From: CAWBCR01 sp963787375
GTDB lineage: Bacteria > Chloroflexota > Anaerolineae > Aggregatilineales > UBA3940
Assembly (NCBI GenBank): GCA_963787375.1
Contig: CAWBCR010000013.1
Location: forward strand, 310,001-374,000
Length of the DNA stretch: 64,000 bases
Reading direction: 5' to 3'
The notes under the pieces were generated by a model. It was not told the origin of the DNA. It searched no databases and worked only from the letters and a program-made list of their open reading frames with translations. Positions 45,774 to 55,161 of this stretch are shown here, one piece after another. Made by a program: the position numbers and the translations under genes. The stretch's first letter is position 1; each line of letters opens with the position of its first letter.

Positions 45774-45977
45774 CTAGCCTCGACCGCTAATCTTGGCCAT
45801 CCGGCGGCGGATGCGGCGCAGGGCCTTCTTCTTCTGAATGCGGCGCAACTCACTCTTGCTGATATGCCAGCGCTTGCGGCGAACGGTACTCAGAATGCCG
45901 CTCTTGGCAACCTCCTTGCGGAAGCGCTTGAGAAGCTGATCCTGGCTTTCGCCGGGCCGAAGTGTCACTTTAGCCAA
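45774..45977 (-). CDS. rpsU: Ribosomal protein S21
   Basis: 67 residues, basic, with the bS21 pattern AKVTLRPGESQDQLLKRFRKEVAKSG and SELRRIQKKKALRRIRRRMAK. The start is TTG 45977, decided by a perfect AGGAGGTGA six bases upstream. S21 sits near the anti-Shine-Dalgarno end of 16S rRNA, so a strong SD is notable for this gene. infA is 50 bases downstream on the same strand, making a two-gene translation unit. Confidence 0.95.
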   Translation of the reverse strand: MAKVTLRPGESQDQLLKRFRKEVAKSGILSTVRRKRWHISKSELRRIQKKKALRRIRRRMAKISGRG

Positions 45978-46178
45978 CCCGATTCACCTCCTTTACTGGC
46001 CAAGTTTCACCAATAGTAACGCATTTCCGCCAGTTCGCCACCCTTTTGGTTGGGATGACGTGCGACACAGATTTAACAGGTTGCAGCGCAGAACAGAGTG
46101 TCTGCCCCTGCAACCTGATTGTCACCTGATGTGCCTGCCAGCGCCGAACGCTAAGCGGTGCCGACCGCTGCGATTGGC

Positions 46179-47354
46179 TCATCGTCCTCGGATGAACTCG
46201 TCAGATTCGGACAACTCGTCGGACTCGGGTGACTCGTCGGGCGTGTCGTCGATAAGGTTCTTGATGCTCAGGCCCATGCGCTGCCGGTGCGGCTCCAGGC
46301 TGATGACCTGCGCCACGATGCGCTGGCCGGGCATCACCATCTCGTCCGGTGTGACCGGCGGCGGATCGCCCATCTCGGAAATGTGCAGCAGGGCCTCAAT
46401 GCCGTGCTCCAGCTCGACGAACGCGCCGAACGATACCACACGCGAAATCGTGCCTTCGACCAACTGGCCGATGCGGTGGTTGCGCTCAATCTCCGACCAC
46501 GGGTTCGGCTGGAGGCGCTTCAGGCTCAGACCGATGCGCTTGCCCTCGCGGTCTAGCTGGAGGACAAAGGCCTCGACTTCCTGGCCGACTTTGACGATCT
46601 CGCTGGGGTGGCGCACGCGGTGCCAGGCCAGCTCTGAGACGTGTATCAGGCCGTCTGCCCCGCCGAGGTCGACGAATGCGCCGAAGTCGCGCAGGCTGCT
46701 GACGCGCCCCTTGACGACATCGCCTTCGCTCAGGTCGTCAAGCAGGCGATCCTTGGCCTCTTCGCGCGCCTCACGCTCGGCCTGCCGCTGAGACAGTACC
46801 AGACGGCGGCGGCGCGGATGAACCTCGATGACCTTCAGCTCAAGCTCGCGGCCAATCATCTGCGAGAGGTAGTCGGCGCGGGCCTGGTCGTCGAGGCCGC
46901 GGGGCATATCGACCACGTGAGAAGCCGGCACAAAGCCACGCAACTCGCCAAACGGGACGATCAGGCCGCCCTTGTTGGCGGCGACGACGGTCCCGGTGAA
47001 CAGGTCGCCCGAGTCCATCTGCAATTGGGCGGCGTCCCAGTCTTTGCTGGCGCGCGCCTGCGAGATGGATACCAGCAGGTTGCCGTCCCGGTCCTCAAGA
47101 TCGACGACCATCACCGTTGTACGCTGGCCGACGGTGTAGGGGATGGTCTCCCCCAGCGCCTCGATATCCGAGCGCTGGACGACGCCATCACGCTTGAGGC
47201 CCACGTCGATAATGATGCCATGCTCGTCGATGGCGAGGATGGTGCCGGAGAGCAAGTCGCCCCGGCGAACGCTGTCAAGATTTTCGAATGATCGTTCCAA
47301 CAGGGCGGCAAAGTCTGACTGGGGATCATCAGAGGGAGATATTCTTTGACCCAT
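46179..47354 (-). CDS. Four-domain S1 RNA-binding protein (RpsA-like, copy 1)
   Basis: 391 residues from ATG 47354. Four S1 motifs: residues about 30-100 (GDLLSGTILAIDEHGIIIDVG), 115-190 (GDLFTGTVVAANKGGLIVPFG), 208-280 (GDVVKGRVSSLRDFGAFVDLGGADGLIHVSEL) and 293-365 (VEGTISRVVSFGAFVELEHGIEALLHISEM). The layout matches the short S1 proteins of Chloroflexota and Firmicutes. An acidic tail follows. A near-identical architecture occurs at 55 kb. The promoter, TTGACA-N17-TAGAAT, leaves a leader of about 165 bases. Confidence 0.9.
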   Translation of the reverse strand: MGQRISPSDDPQSDFAALLERSFENLDSVRRGDLLSGTILAIDEHGIIIDVGLKRDGVVQRSDIEALGETIPYTVGQRTTVMVVDLEDRDGNLLVSISQARASKDWDAAQLQMDSGDLFTGTVVAANKGGLIVPFGELRGFVPASHVVDMPRGLDDQARADYLSQMIGRELELKVIEVHPRRRRLVLSQRQAEREAREEAKDRLLDDLSEGDVVKGRVSSLRDFGAFVDLGGADGLIHVSELAWHRVRHPSEIVKVGQEVEAFVLQLDREGKRIGLSLKRLQPNPWSEIERNHRIGQLVEGTISRVVSFGAFVELEHGIEALLHISEMGDPPPVTPDEMVMPGQRIVAQVISLEPHRQRMGLSIKNLIDDTPDESPESDELSESDEFIRGR

Positions 47355-47525
47355 ACTTAGGTCTCCCGAAAACTGGTTTGTGGCGTGGCAGCACAGTCGA
47401 TGTGCGCTCGCAGCGGACAGTGGAGCGCAACTATGCTGCGTGGTGGATTAGCAGTTTGCCGCCGTAATCGGGGCGGCGGCATGCCGGCAGGCGTCATTTA
47501 CCCCCGGGGGTGGTCCTTAATGGGT

Positions 47526-47554
47526 ATTCTAACCGCTTGTGAAAAGGTTGTCAA
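47526..47554 (-). promoter_or_regulatory. Promoter of S1 copy 1 (TTGACA-N17-TAGAAT)
   Basis: Minus-strand TTGACA (47549-47554) and TAGAAT (47526-47531) at the ideal 17-base spacing. The leader contains a CCCCCGGGGG palindrome near 47502-47511. Confidence 0.9.
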
Positions 47555-47596
47555 TGATGTGATTTGCTGATAGATCGGCCCTTCGTCCGCCGGGAA

Positions 47597-47620
47597 GGGG
47601 CGCGCGCACCAGCGCGCCCC
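47597..47620. repeat. Palindrome GGGGCGCGC-N6-GCGCGCCCC
   Basis: A perfect 9-bp stem, same family as 33680. It lies between S1 copy 1 and the tryptophan synthase gene. Confidence 0.75.
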
Positions 47621-47641
47621 TACGGCAGACAGGCTGGCCGG

Positions 47642-49024
47642 CTAGTCGCCGGTGGGCTCGGCAACGACCGGCAGGCCAGCAAGAGCCATCGCGATCTCCT
47701 CGGCGGGATAGGCGTAGTTCTGCAGCTTCCCGGCGTGGTAGTCGATATAGGCCTGCATGTCGAAGTGACCATGGCCCGACAGATTGAAAGCGATGGCGCG
47801 GCTGGTGCCCTCTTCCTTACAGCGCAGCGCCTCCTGGATAGCGACGGCGATGGCGTGGTTGGATTCAGGCGCGGGCAGGATGCCTTCAGCGCGGGCGAAC
47901 TGCACACCCGCCGCGAAGGTATCAAGCTGCTCGACGGCGACGGCGTCGATGTCGCCCTGCACCAGCAGATGGCTGACCAGCGGGGCCATGCCGTGATAGC
48001 GCAGTCCGCCGGAATGGATGGCGGGCGGCACGAAGCTGTGACCCAGCGTGTGCATCTTGACCATCGGCGTCAACTTGGCCGTATCGCCGAAGTCGTAGGC
48101 GTATGGGCCGCGCGTCAGGCTGGGGCAGGCGGCAGGCTCGACGGCCAGGATGCGCACGTCCTGCTCGCCGCGCAGCTTGCGTCCGGCGAAGGGGAAGGTG
48201 AACCCGGAGAAGTTGGAGCCACCGCCGGTGCAGCCGATGATGACGTCCGGGATAGTCGTCGGCCATATCGAACTGCTTGAGCGCCTCCAGCCCGATGACG
48301 GTCTGGTGCAGCAGGACGTGATTGAGCACTGAGCCGAGCGAGTACTTCACGTCGTCGTGGGTGGCGGCAACTTCGACCGCCTCGGAGATGGCGATGCCCA
48401 GCGAGCCGAGCGAGTCGGGGTTCTGCTCAAGGATGCCGCGCCCCGCGTTGGTGAGGTCGCTGGGGCTGGCGTGGATGGTCGCGCCGTAGGTCTCGATCAG
48501 CGCGCGGCGGTAGGGCTTCTGGTCGTAGCTGACGCGGACCATGAAGACCTCGCACTCCATGTCGAAGAAGGCGCAGGCCATCGCCAGCGCCGAGCCCCAC
48601 TGGCCCGCGCCGGTCTCCGTCACCAGCTTATTGATGCCTTCCTGCTTGTTGTAGAAGGCCTGTGCGATGGCGGTGTTGGGCTTGTGCGATCCGGCAGGGC
48701 TGACGCTCTCGTTCTTGTAGTAGATGCGAGCGGGTGTGTCGAGCGCTTTCTCCAGCCCGCGCGCGCGGATCAGGGGGAGGGGCGGTACATGCGGTACACG
48801 TCGCGCACCGGCTCAGGGATCTCGATCTCGCGCTCGGTGGACACCTCCTGCATGATGAGGGCCATCGGGAACAGCGGGGCAAGATCGTCCGGGCCCACCG
48901 GCTGCCCGGTGCCGGGATGCAGCACCGGCGGGGGCGGCGTGGGCAGGTCGGCGACGATATTGTAGTACGCCGCCGGAAGCTCGGACTCAGGCAGTACGAA
49001 CTTGCGGGTCTTATTGTCGGCCAT
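47642..49024 (-). CDS. trpB: Tryptophan synthase beta chain, TrpB2 type, frameshifted
   Basis: About 460 residues, longer than canonical TrpB. The N-terminus FVLPESELPAAYYNIVADLP is typical of TrpB2. The PLP lysine is in SPAGSHKPNTAIAQA and the Gly-rich PLP-phosphate site in CTGGGSNF. C-terminal LSGHGHFDMQAY is also present. TrpB converts indole plus serine to tryptophan. Two one-base changes, near 48778 (one C missing in a C run) and 48252 (one C extra), break the frame. GGAGGAG precedes ATG 49024. TrpB2 proteins often stand apart from trpA, as here; the trpS gene next to it suggests a tryptophan theme. The T-box lies upstream of trpS only. Confidence 0.92.
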
Positions 49025-49079
49025 TGGAAACTCCTCCTTGGATAAATTCTTCAGCGAGGCCGGTGGGCAGACTGCCGGA

Positions 49080-49100
49080 GGGCAGGGGCAAGCCCTGCCC
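49080..49100. repeat. Palindrome GGGCAGGG-GCAAG-CCCTGCCC
   Basis: An 8-bp perfect stem in the leader of the tryptophan synthase gene; part of the 'GTAGGGGCAGGGC...' type of intergenic repeat. Confidence 0.65.
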
Positions 49101-49218
49101 CTACCGACTTCGCCGAGCGTCACATTATCCAGGTCCCGGCGTCTTGATGAGGACCTGCGCATCGTCCTGATCGGGCCGGGAGAGGATGGTCAATGGCCTA
49201 TCGTCTACGACAGATGGC

Positions 49219-50274
49219 TTATGGCTGGCTCCTGTAGAGATCGATGACCTTAGCGTGTGTTGGGCTGACGAGGCCCATTGCCTCGCGAGCCTGGGCGAGC
49301 GTCTCCTGCGCGATAGGCCGCGCGTGCTGCGCACCGGATCGCAGGATGTCGATCACGTCGTCGGGGCGCTCTTCGAGGTAGTGGCGGCGCTGACGGATGG
49401 GGTCGAGGAAGGCGTTGAGCTTCTCAACGAGCACCTTCTTGCACTCCACATCGCCGATGGTGCCGGCGCGGTAGCGCTCCTTGAACTCCGCGACCTGCTC
49501 CGTGTCGGGGTTGAACAGGTCGTGGTAGATGAACAGTGGGTTGCCCTCGACCGTGCCGGGGTCGGTGGCGTGGATGCGGTTGGGGTCGGTGTACATGCTC
49601 ATCACCTTCTGCTTGACCGCCTTGGCGTCGTCAGACAGCATGATGGCATTACCCAGCGACTTCGACATCTTGGCCTGACCGTCGACGCCGATCAGCACCG
49701 GGATGTCGTCGCGGATCATCGCATCGGGCTCGGGGAAGACCTCGCCAAAGCGGGTGTTGAAGCGGCGGGCGATCTCGCGCGTGACCTCGACGTGCGAGGC
49801 CTGGTCCCTGCCGACGGGCACCAGATTGCCTTTGACGATCAGGATGTCGGCGGCCTGCAGGACGGGATAGGCGAGCAGCCCGGCGGACGGCTCGGTGATG
49901 TGCAGGTTCTGCATCACGTCTTTGAGCGTCGGCACGCGCTGGAGGCGCGGGACGGTGGTCAGCATCGAGAAGAGCAGGGTCAGCTCCGCCGTCTCAGGCA
50001 CGTCGGACTGAAGGTAGTACGTCACTTTGGCCGGGTCGATGCCGGCGGCATAGTTGTCTATGACGACGTCAATGGCGTGCTGGCGCGTGGCGATCACATC
50101 CTCTTTGTCAGGATGGGTGGTCAGCGAGTGATAATCGGCCACCAGCAGAAACAGGTCGTACTGGTCCTGGAGGGCGACACGGTTCTGAATCGTGCCGATG
50201 TAGTGGCCGAGATGGAGCTTGCCGGTGGGGCGGTCGCCGGTGAGGATGCGCCCCTTCTTGTCGTTAGCTGTCAT
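49219..50274 (-). CDS. trpS: Tryptophanyl-tRNA synthetase
   Basis: 351 residues from ATG 50274 (MTANDKKGRILTGDRPTG). Class Ic synthetase with the HIGH-like motif KLHLGHYIG and the KMSKS motif AKMSKSLG, plus the tryptophan-specific SDVPETAEL and YPVLQAADIL stretches. The frame continues upstream to 50499 but that part lies in the T-box leader and lacks synthetase similarity. Transcription is controlled by the T-box leader, which would read uncharged tRNA-Trp. The protein is intact. Confidence 0.96.
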   Translation of the reverse strand: MTANDKKGRILTGDRPTGKLHLGHYIGTIQNRVALQDQYDLFLLVADYHSLTTHPDKEDVIATRQHAIDVVIDNYAAGIDPAKVTYYLQSDVPETAELTLLFSMLTTVPRLQRVPTLKDVMQNLHITEPSAGLLAYPVLQAADILIVKGNLVPVGRDQASHVEVTREIARRFNTRFGEVFPEPDAMIRDDIPVLIGVDGQAKMSKSLGNAIMLSDDAKAVKQKVMSMYTDPNRIHATDPGTVEGNPLFIYHDLFNPDTEQVAEFKERYRAGTIGDVECKKVLVEKLNAFLDPIRQRRHYLEERPDDVIDILRSGAQHARPIAQETLAQAREAMGLVSPTHAKVIDLYRSQP

Positions 50275-50289
50275 TGCTGCGAATTCTGT

Positions 50290-50709
50290 CTCCTGAATAG
50301 CTGCCGCGAAAACAAAAGCGCCCGCCCGGCCAGATGAACTGGCGAAGGGACGAGCGCGAACGGCCCGTGGTGCCACCCTCGTTAAGCCGGCTGACGTTTG
50401 CGTCTGCGGGGCGTTTCGACCTCCGCGAATGAACTTCGCGGCTGTCTCACGCCCGCACACAAACAAAAACCCGCGTGTGATGCGCGGGGCCAGCTTCACT
50501 CACTCAAGCACGCGATGGTGCTTTGCGCCCTGGTAACGGAGGCGTCTCCGGCGGGGGCTAGTGGGGACAATGCCCTTTCGCCCGCGCGACTCCCCGGCCC
50601 ATTCAGCGTCTGCGCCCGTACCACCCTCTCAGCACATGGGGCGGCTCTCTGAACGTCGCTTTGACGCGTACTACTCCGGATCTGCGTCGATGTGTGTATT
50701 CGGATGTTG
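50290..50709 (-). promoter_or_regulatory. T-box leader of trpS, with an extra internal terminator hairpin
   Basis: On the minus strand, from about 50709 to 50290. Stem I region has AGAGAG (50645-50650) and the specifier TGG (50599-50601, in GAATGGGCC), a Trp codon. The T-box AACGAGGGTGGCACCACGG is at 50365-50383, and the final terminator is GCGCTCGTCCC/GGGCGGGCGC followed by TTTTGTTTT (50308-50357). A second intrinsic terminator (CCCGCG/CGCGGG plus TTTTTGTTT, 50461-50488) lies between stem I and the T-box, which is unusual. Confidence 0.92.
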
Positions 50710-50715
50710 TCGGTC

Positions 50716-50744
50716 AGTGTAGCAAAGAATGGGAGCGATGTCAA
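50716..50744 (-). promoter_or_regulatory. Promoter of the trpS T-box transcript
   Basis: Minus-strand TTGACA (50739-50744) and TACACT (50716-50721), 17-base spacing. It lies directly before stem I of the T-box. Confidence 0.9.
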
Positions 50745-50775
50745 GCATCGGCGGCGAAACTCAGCGGGGTGAGGG

Positions 50776-53349
50776 TCACTCGAAGCGCACCGCGTCCGCC
50801 GTCGCCAGGCGGCCCAGCCGGTAGGCCGGGTACAGCCCGGCCAGCAGCGCCGCGCCGACCGCTACCGCCATCGCCGCCGCGAAGGGGCCCGGCGTGATCA
50901 GCATTTGCAGCGTCCAACCAAACGACCGCCGGTTGATGATGTACACCAGGATCAGCGCCAGCACGATGCCGGTCGGCATGGACAGCAGCCCGGCGATAGC
51001 GCCCATCAGCCCGGTCTCCAGCATGGTCATGCCCCACACCTGACGCACCGTCATGCCCACCGCTCGCAGGATGCCCAGCTCGCGCTGCTTCTCAAGCTGA
51101 AGCGACAGCAGCGCGCTCAACACGCCCACGAACGCGACCAGCGTCGCCAGGACGTTGAGCGCCCCGGTGATGGCAAACGTCTGGTCGAAGACGGTCAGCA
51201 CATCGTCGCGCAGCGCCTGGTTGGGACGCACCAGCACCTGCTGGATAGGGGCCAGCGCCTGCTGCACGTCACGCGTCACCGCGTCGACGCTGGTGCCCGG
51301 CTCCAACAGTAATGCGACAGCCGTGATGGCGTCGTCGTGCCAGATGCGCTGGTAGACGGCCTGATCCATCATCACCAGACCCTCGACCGACCCGTAGTCG
51401 GCGTAGATGGCCACCACGTTGAAGGTCTGCGGGCCATCCGGCGTGAGCAGCGTCACGGTGCCGCCGTGGCGTGGGATATTGTGCCGCCGCGCGAATGGCT
51501 CGCTGACCATCACCGCGCCGGCCTGCACCATCTGCCAGACGATGTGCGGGTCGGCGTCGGCGGCGATGTACTGGCGCGCCTCACCGGAGTCCGGGTTGTT
51601 GACCGCGATCACGTGCAGCGGACCGTCCGGGCTGTCGATGTCGACCGAGCGGGCAGTGTCGATGCGGCGCACGCCAGGCCAAGTGCGCAGGCGGTCCATC
51701 ACCGCCGGGTTGATGGCCGTCGAGGGGCGCGTCTGCGTCCCGCCCGGTACCGAGATGTAGATATCGCCCTTGAGGGTGTTGGCCAGCCACACCTCGACCG
51801 TGTGGCGGAAGCTGCCGACCATCACACTGATGCCGATGGTCACGCTGACGGCAACCATCAACGCGGCCACCGCAATCGACGTGCGGCTAAGCGCGTTGCC
51901 GACGGCACGCGGGGCCATGCGACCGAGCGGCCCCCACAAGCGGCGCGTCACGGGGGCTGCGACCCGCAGCAGCGCGCGCATCGCCGCCGGCACCAGCATC
52001 GCGCAACCGACGATCACCAGCAGCGTCCCGCCGAAGCTGAGAGGCAGCCACGTCGAGGGAATCAGCAGCGCGCCGCCGCCCACGCCCAGCGCACCGACCC
52101 CTGCCAGCGCCACCGGCGCGACCAGCCGCTGCGCGCGGTCCTCGATGCCGGAGCGGTTCAGCGCGGCACGCGGCGGCACCGATGCCGCCTCCAACGCGGG
52201 CGGCATGGCCGTCAGGGCGGTCGCCACGATGCCCAGCGCCGCCCCCTTGACCAGACTCACCAGCGGCACCTGCGCGCTGCGGGCGGTCATCACGAAGAAC
52301 AGGTCGTTGATAGTGCGCGTCACCAGACGCAGCGCCCCTTGGCCCAGCAGCACGCCCAATCCCAGCCCCAGCGCCGCGCCGACCACACCGACGATGAGCG
52401 CCTCGCTAACCACCATGCCGAACACCTCGCGGCGGGTCACGCCCAGGCAGCGCAGCGTGCCAAACAGCGATCGCCGCTGCACGACGTTGAAGGTCATGGT
52501 GTTGTAGATGAGGAACATGCCGACCACCAGCGCCAGCAGGCTGAGCGCCGTCAGGTTGGTGCGGAAGGCCGCGGTCATCTGCTGGATGCTGCCGGTGCGG
52601 GCCGCCACCGGGTCGATGCGCGCGCCGGGCGGCAGCAGCGCGGCGATCTGCGCCGTCGAATCGCCCTCCGGCAGGATCACGTCGATGCGGTCCAACCGGC
52701 CCAGCCTGCCAGTCAACTCCTGCGCGGTTGAGATGTCGACCAGCAGCAGCCCGTCCAGCGTGCGCGCCGACAGGCTGTCGGATGGCTCCAGCAGCCCGGC
52801 GACGAACGCGCTGCGCGTCTGCCCACCGACCTCCAGCGCGAGCGGGTCGCCCTGCTTCAGCCCGAAGCGTGCCGCCGTCCCGGTCGAGATCAGTACCGCG
52901 CCGGGCTGCGTCAGGAAGGCGGCCATGTCCGCGACAGGGACGCTCTGGCCGCCCGCGACGTAGTCGCGGAATGGCGCGTCGGCGAACGGGTCGATGCCCA
53001 GCAACTGCATCGTCTGCCCGCCCATCTGCGGCGCGCTGACATACTCGGCGATGACCGGCGCAATTGCCACGCTGCCATCGGCCCGCTCGACGCCCGCCCG
53101 CCGCAGGTCGACGTACACCTGCTCGCTCAGGCCATCGGGCCCGCCGGTGATCTGGTGGGTGGCGCGCCCCGCCACCGAGTCGACGCTCAGGTCGAAGGCG
53201 CGGCTGGCGCTCTCGTTGGCAAGATCGATGCCGACCACGACCGCCACGCCCAGCGCGATGCCGATCACCATCAGCGCGGTCTGCCACGGATGGCGCAGCA
53301 GGTAGCGCCAGCCGACGTTCCACAGCGTCTTTGAGCTGCCTTCAGCCAT
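50776..53349 (-). CDS. FtsX/MacB-type ABC transporter permease (two FtsX domains)
   Basis: 857 residues from ATG 53349 (MAEGSSKTLWNVGWRYLL). One N-terminal helix (around residues 20-42), a large extracytoplasmic MacB-core-like domain (about 50-260, IDPFADAPFRDYVAGGQSV), then three helices of FtsX domain 1. A central set of helices, a second extracytoplasmic domain (GDIYISVPGGTQTRPSTAI to VEGLVMMDQAVYQR) and a C-terminal FtsX domain (LVAFVGVLSALLSLQLEKQRELGILRAVGMT) complete it. This duplicated architecture (LolE/MacB-like) belongs to exporters of lipoproteins, peptides or drugs. The ATPase gene overlaps its 5' region. Confidence 0.88.
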   Translation of the reverse strand: MAEGSSKTLWNVGWRYLLRHPWQTALMVIGIALGVAVVVGIDLANESASRAFDLSVDSVAGRATHQITGGPDGLSEQVYVDLRRAGVERADGSVAIAPVIAEYVSAPQMGGQTMQLLGIDPFADAPFRDYVAGGQSVPVADMAAFLTQPGAVLISTGTAARFGLKQGDPLALEVGGQTRSAFVAGLLEPSDSLSARTLDGLLLVDISTAQELTGRLGRLDRIDVILPEGDSTAQIAALLPPGARIDPVAARTGSIQQMTAAFRTNLTALSLLALVVGMFLIYNTMTFNVVQRRSLFGTLRCLGVTRREVFGMVVSEALIVGVVGAALGLGLGVLLGQGALRLVTRTINDLFFVMTARSAQVPLVSLVKGAALGIVATALTAMPPALEAASVPPRAALNRSGIEDRAQRLVAPVALAGVGALGVGGGALLIPSTWLPLSFGGTLLVIVGCAMLVPAAMRALLRVAAPVTRRLWGPLGRMAPRAVGNALSRTSIAVAALMVAVSVTIGISVMVGSFRHTVEVWLANTLKGDIYISVPGGTQTRPSTAINPAVMDRLRTWPGVRRIDTARSVDIDSPDGPLHVIAVNNPDSGEARQYIAADADPHIVWQMVQAGAVMVSEPFARRHNIPRHGGTVTLLTPDGPQTFNVVAIYADYGSVEGLVMMDQAVYQRIWHDDAITAVALLLEPGTSVDAVTRDVQQALAPIQQVLVRPNQALRDDVLTVFDQTFAITGALNVLATLVAFVGVLSALLSLQLEKQRELGILRAVGMTVRQVWGMTMLETGLMGAIAGLLSMPTGIVLALILVYIINRRSFGWTLQMLITPGPFAAAMAVAVGAALLAGLYPAYRLGRLATADAVRFE

Positions 53350-53368
53350 GCGCCTCACCGTCTGCCTC

Positions 53369-54055
53369 TCACCCGCAGCCATCGAACTTACCAACCTGCA
53401 AACACAACACCCGGTCGGCGTGGGCGGCGGCCTCCTGGCTGTGCGTCACCATGATCAGGTTCTTGCCCGCCTGCCGCGTCAGCCGGTCCAGCAGGTCGAG
53501 CACCTGGCGGCCTGTCGTCTCGTCGAGGTTGCCGGTCGGCTCGTCGGCCAGCACCAGCAGCGGATCGTGGACCAGCGCCCGCGCAATCGCCACGCGCTGC
53601 TGCTCCCCGCCCGACAGGCGGTCGGGGAAGGTGTCGAGCCGGTCGGACAGGCCAACCGCGTCGAGCAGCCCTTCGGCCCGTGCCCGGCGCTCGGCGGTCA
53701 CCTCACCGCTCAATTCCAGCGGCAGCACGACGTTTTCCCACACCGTCAGCGTCGGGATCAGGTTGAAGAACTGGAACACGAAGCCGACGTTCGCGCGCCG
53801 GAACAGCGTCCGCGCCCGCTCGTCGAGCGCCATCAGGTCGAGGCCGTCCATCCACACCGCGCCGCCGTCGGCCCGGTCGATGCCGCTGATCAGGTTGAGC
53901 AGGGTGCTCTTGCCACTGCCGCTGCGGCCCACAATCGCGGCGAACTCGCCGCGCGCGAATGCCGCGCTGGCCTCGTCGAGCACCACGCGCCGCCGCTCAC
54001 CCTCCTGGTAGCTCTTCGACAGCTTCTCAATGCGAATAAACGTCTCGTCGCCCAA
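53369..54055 (-). CDS. LolD/MacB-type ABC transporter ATP-binding protein
   Basis: 228 residues. Walker A GRSGSGKSTLLN, Q-loop FVFQFFNLIPTLTVWENV, signature LSGGEQQRVAIARAL, Walker B VLADEPTGNLDETTG and switch VTHSQEAAAHA. The FQFFNLIPTLTVWENV Q-loop is diagnostic for FtsX-partner ATPases. The stop at 53369 lies 20 bases upstream of the permease ATG, so the two are co-transcribed and form a transporter with the FtsX-like protein. No periplasmic adaptor gene is adjacent. Confidence 0.94.
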   Translation of the reverse strand: MGDETFIRIEKLSKSYQEGERRRVVLDEASAAFARGEFAAIVGRSGSGKSTLLNLISGIDRADGGAVWMDGLDLMALDERARTLFRRANVGFVFQFFNLIPTLTVWENVVLPLELSGEVTAERRARAEGLLDAVGLSDRLDTFPDRLSGGEQQRVAIARALVHDPLLVLADEPTGNLDETTGRQVLDLLDRLTRQAGKNLIMVTHSQEAAAHADRVLCLQVGKFDGCG

Positions 54056-54210
54056 TCTGCCCGTCTCCTGTCGGCCATGCCCGGCTCGCCCCGCTGATTA
54101 TAGAGACTTGTGCGCCACACTTCACACAATCGCTGCCCTGGATATCGTCTTTTGCACTCTGCAGGCCGTTGCGGTTAAATCCCTCCTATTCCTTACAAGG
54201 AGCCGCTGCC

Positions 54211-54954
54211 ATGCCCGACCAACCCGCGCTCACGCCTATCGGCACCGTTGCTGCGCTGTATCGTTACCCGGTCAAGTCGATGCGCGGCGAGCGGAGAGAG
54301 TCGGCCTCTGTAAGCTGGCATGGCCTCGACGGCGACCGGCGCTACGCCTTCGTCCGCGCCGACGCGCAGGACAGCGGCTTCCCGTGGCTCAGCGGGCGGA
54401 CGCTGGGGTCGCTGATCACCTACACGCCGGCCTGGCTGCCTGCCGAAGCGCACCGGCCCGCGCGGCTGGCCGTCACCACGCCGGGCGGGCGCAGCCTGCC
54501 GCTCGAGTCACCCGACCTGCTGGCCGAGCTGTCCGCCGCGTATGGCGGCCCGGTCACGCTGCTGCACCTGTCTCGTGGGGCGCACGATTCGATGCCCGTG
54601 TCGCTGATCTCCACCACGACCGTTGCCACGCTGTCGGCCCGCTCCGGCGCTGACCTGGAGGCGCTGCGCTTCCGGCCCAACATCCTGATCGAGACCGCCG
54701 CTGCCGGAGAGTTCCCCGAATTCGCGTGGCTGGGCCGCCTGCTGATCTTCGGCAACCGCCCCGACTCGCTGCGGCTGCGCGCCAACCGCACCAACCTCCG
54801 CTGCGTGATGATCACCCTCGACCCGCGCAGCGCCGTCTCGAACCCTGCCGTGCTGGAGGCCGTTTCGCGCGACCGCGAGCCAGAGGCCGGCATCTACGGC
54901 TCGACCGAGCAGCCGGGTGTGGTCCGCGCGGGCGACACGATCTACCTCGCCTGA
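54211..54954 (+). CDS. MOSC domain protein
   Basis: 247 residues from ATG 54211 (MPDQPALTPIGTVAALYRYPVKSMRGE). The N-terminal beta-barrel part carries the RYPVKSMRGE motif of MOSC N domains, and the C-terminal MOSC domain holds FRPNILIE, FGNRPDSLRLRANRTNLRCVMITLDP (with the MOSC cysteine) and ends GIYGSTEQPGVVRAGDTIYL. MOSC proteins handle sulfur of the molybdenum cofactor; this small free-standing class is like YiiM/YcbX, which reduce N-hydroxylated compounds. No molybdoenzyme is nearby. Confidence 0.9.
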   Translation: MPDQPALTPIGTVAALYRYPVKSMRGERRESASVSWHGLDGDRRYAFVRADAQDSGFPWLSGRTLGSLITYTPAWLPAEAHRPARLAVTTPGGRSLPLESPDLLAELSAAYGGPVTLLHLSRGAHDSMPVSLISTTTVATLSARSGADLEALRFRPNILIETAAAGEFPEFAWLGRLLIFGNRPDSLRLRANRTNLRCVMITLDPRSAVSNPAVLEAVSRDREPEAGIYGSTEQPGVVRAGDTIYLA

Positions 54955-55011
54955 ACGCGCGTCCGGCAGGCTGCACCCCGATTCCAGTAAATAAGATGAA
55001 AATTAGCTAAA

Positions 55012-55040
55012 TTGACTGCTACATTCGCTTTAGCTATACT
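55012..55040 (+). promoter_or_regulatory. Promoter of S1 copy 2 (TTGACT-N17-TATACT)
   Basis: TTGACT (55012-55017) and TATACT (55035-55040) at 17-base spacing, leaving a leader of about 115 bases before ATG 55162. This also shows that the open frame starting at 55012 is not translated from there. Confidence 0.9.
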
Positions 55041-55161
55041 CAAGCCAGCGAAGGATTATGCTCCCGCTGCATCTGCCAGCAGTGCTGTAGATCGGGGTGC
55101 AATGTGTACGGGGGCCCGGCGCTGGCGCAGGGCCCGAATCACTTCTCGACAAAATGGACTG

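Noticed and set aside
49186..50337. A 383-residue plus-strand frame
   Set aside because: It covers trpS antisense and extends into the T-box leader.
50275..50499. N-terminal extension of TrpS
   Set aside because: The extension overlaps the T-box antiterminator and terminator and lacks synthetase similarity; the ATG at 50274 starts the conserved part.
51337..52731. A 464-residue plus-strand frame
   Set aside because: It lies opposite the FtsX-like permease, which shows well-formed membrane helices on the minus strand.
55012..55161. N-terminal extension of S1 copy 2
   Set aside because: Bases 55012-55040 are a near-consensus sigma70 promoter, so translation must begin downstream.
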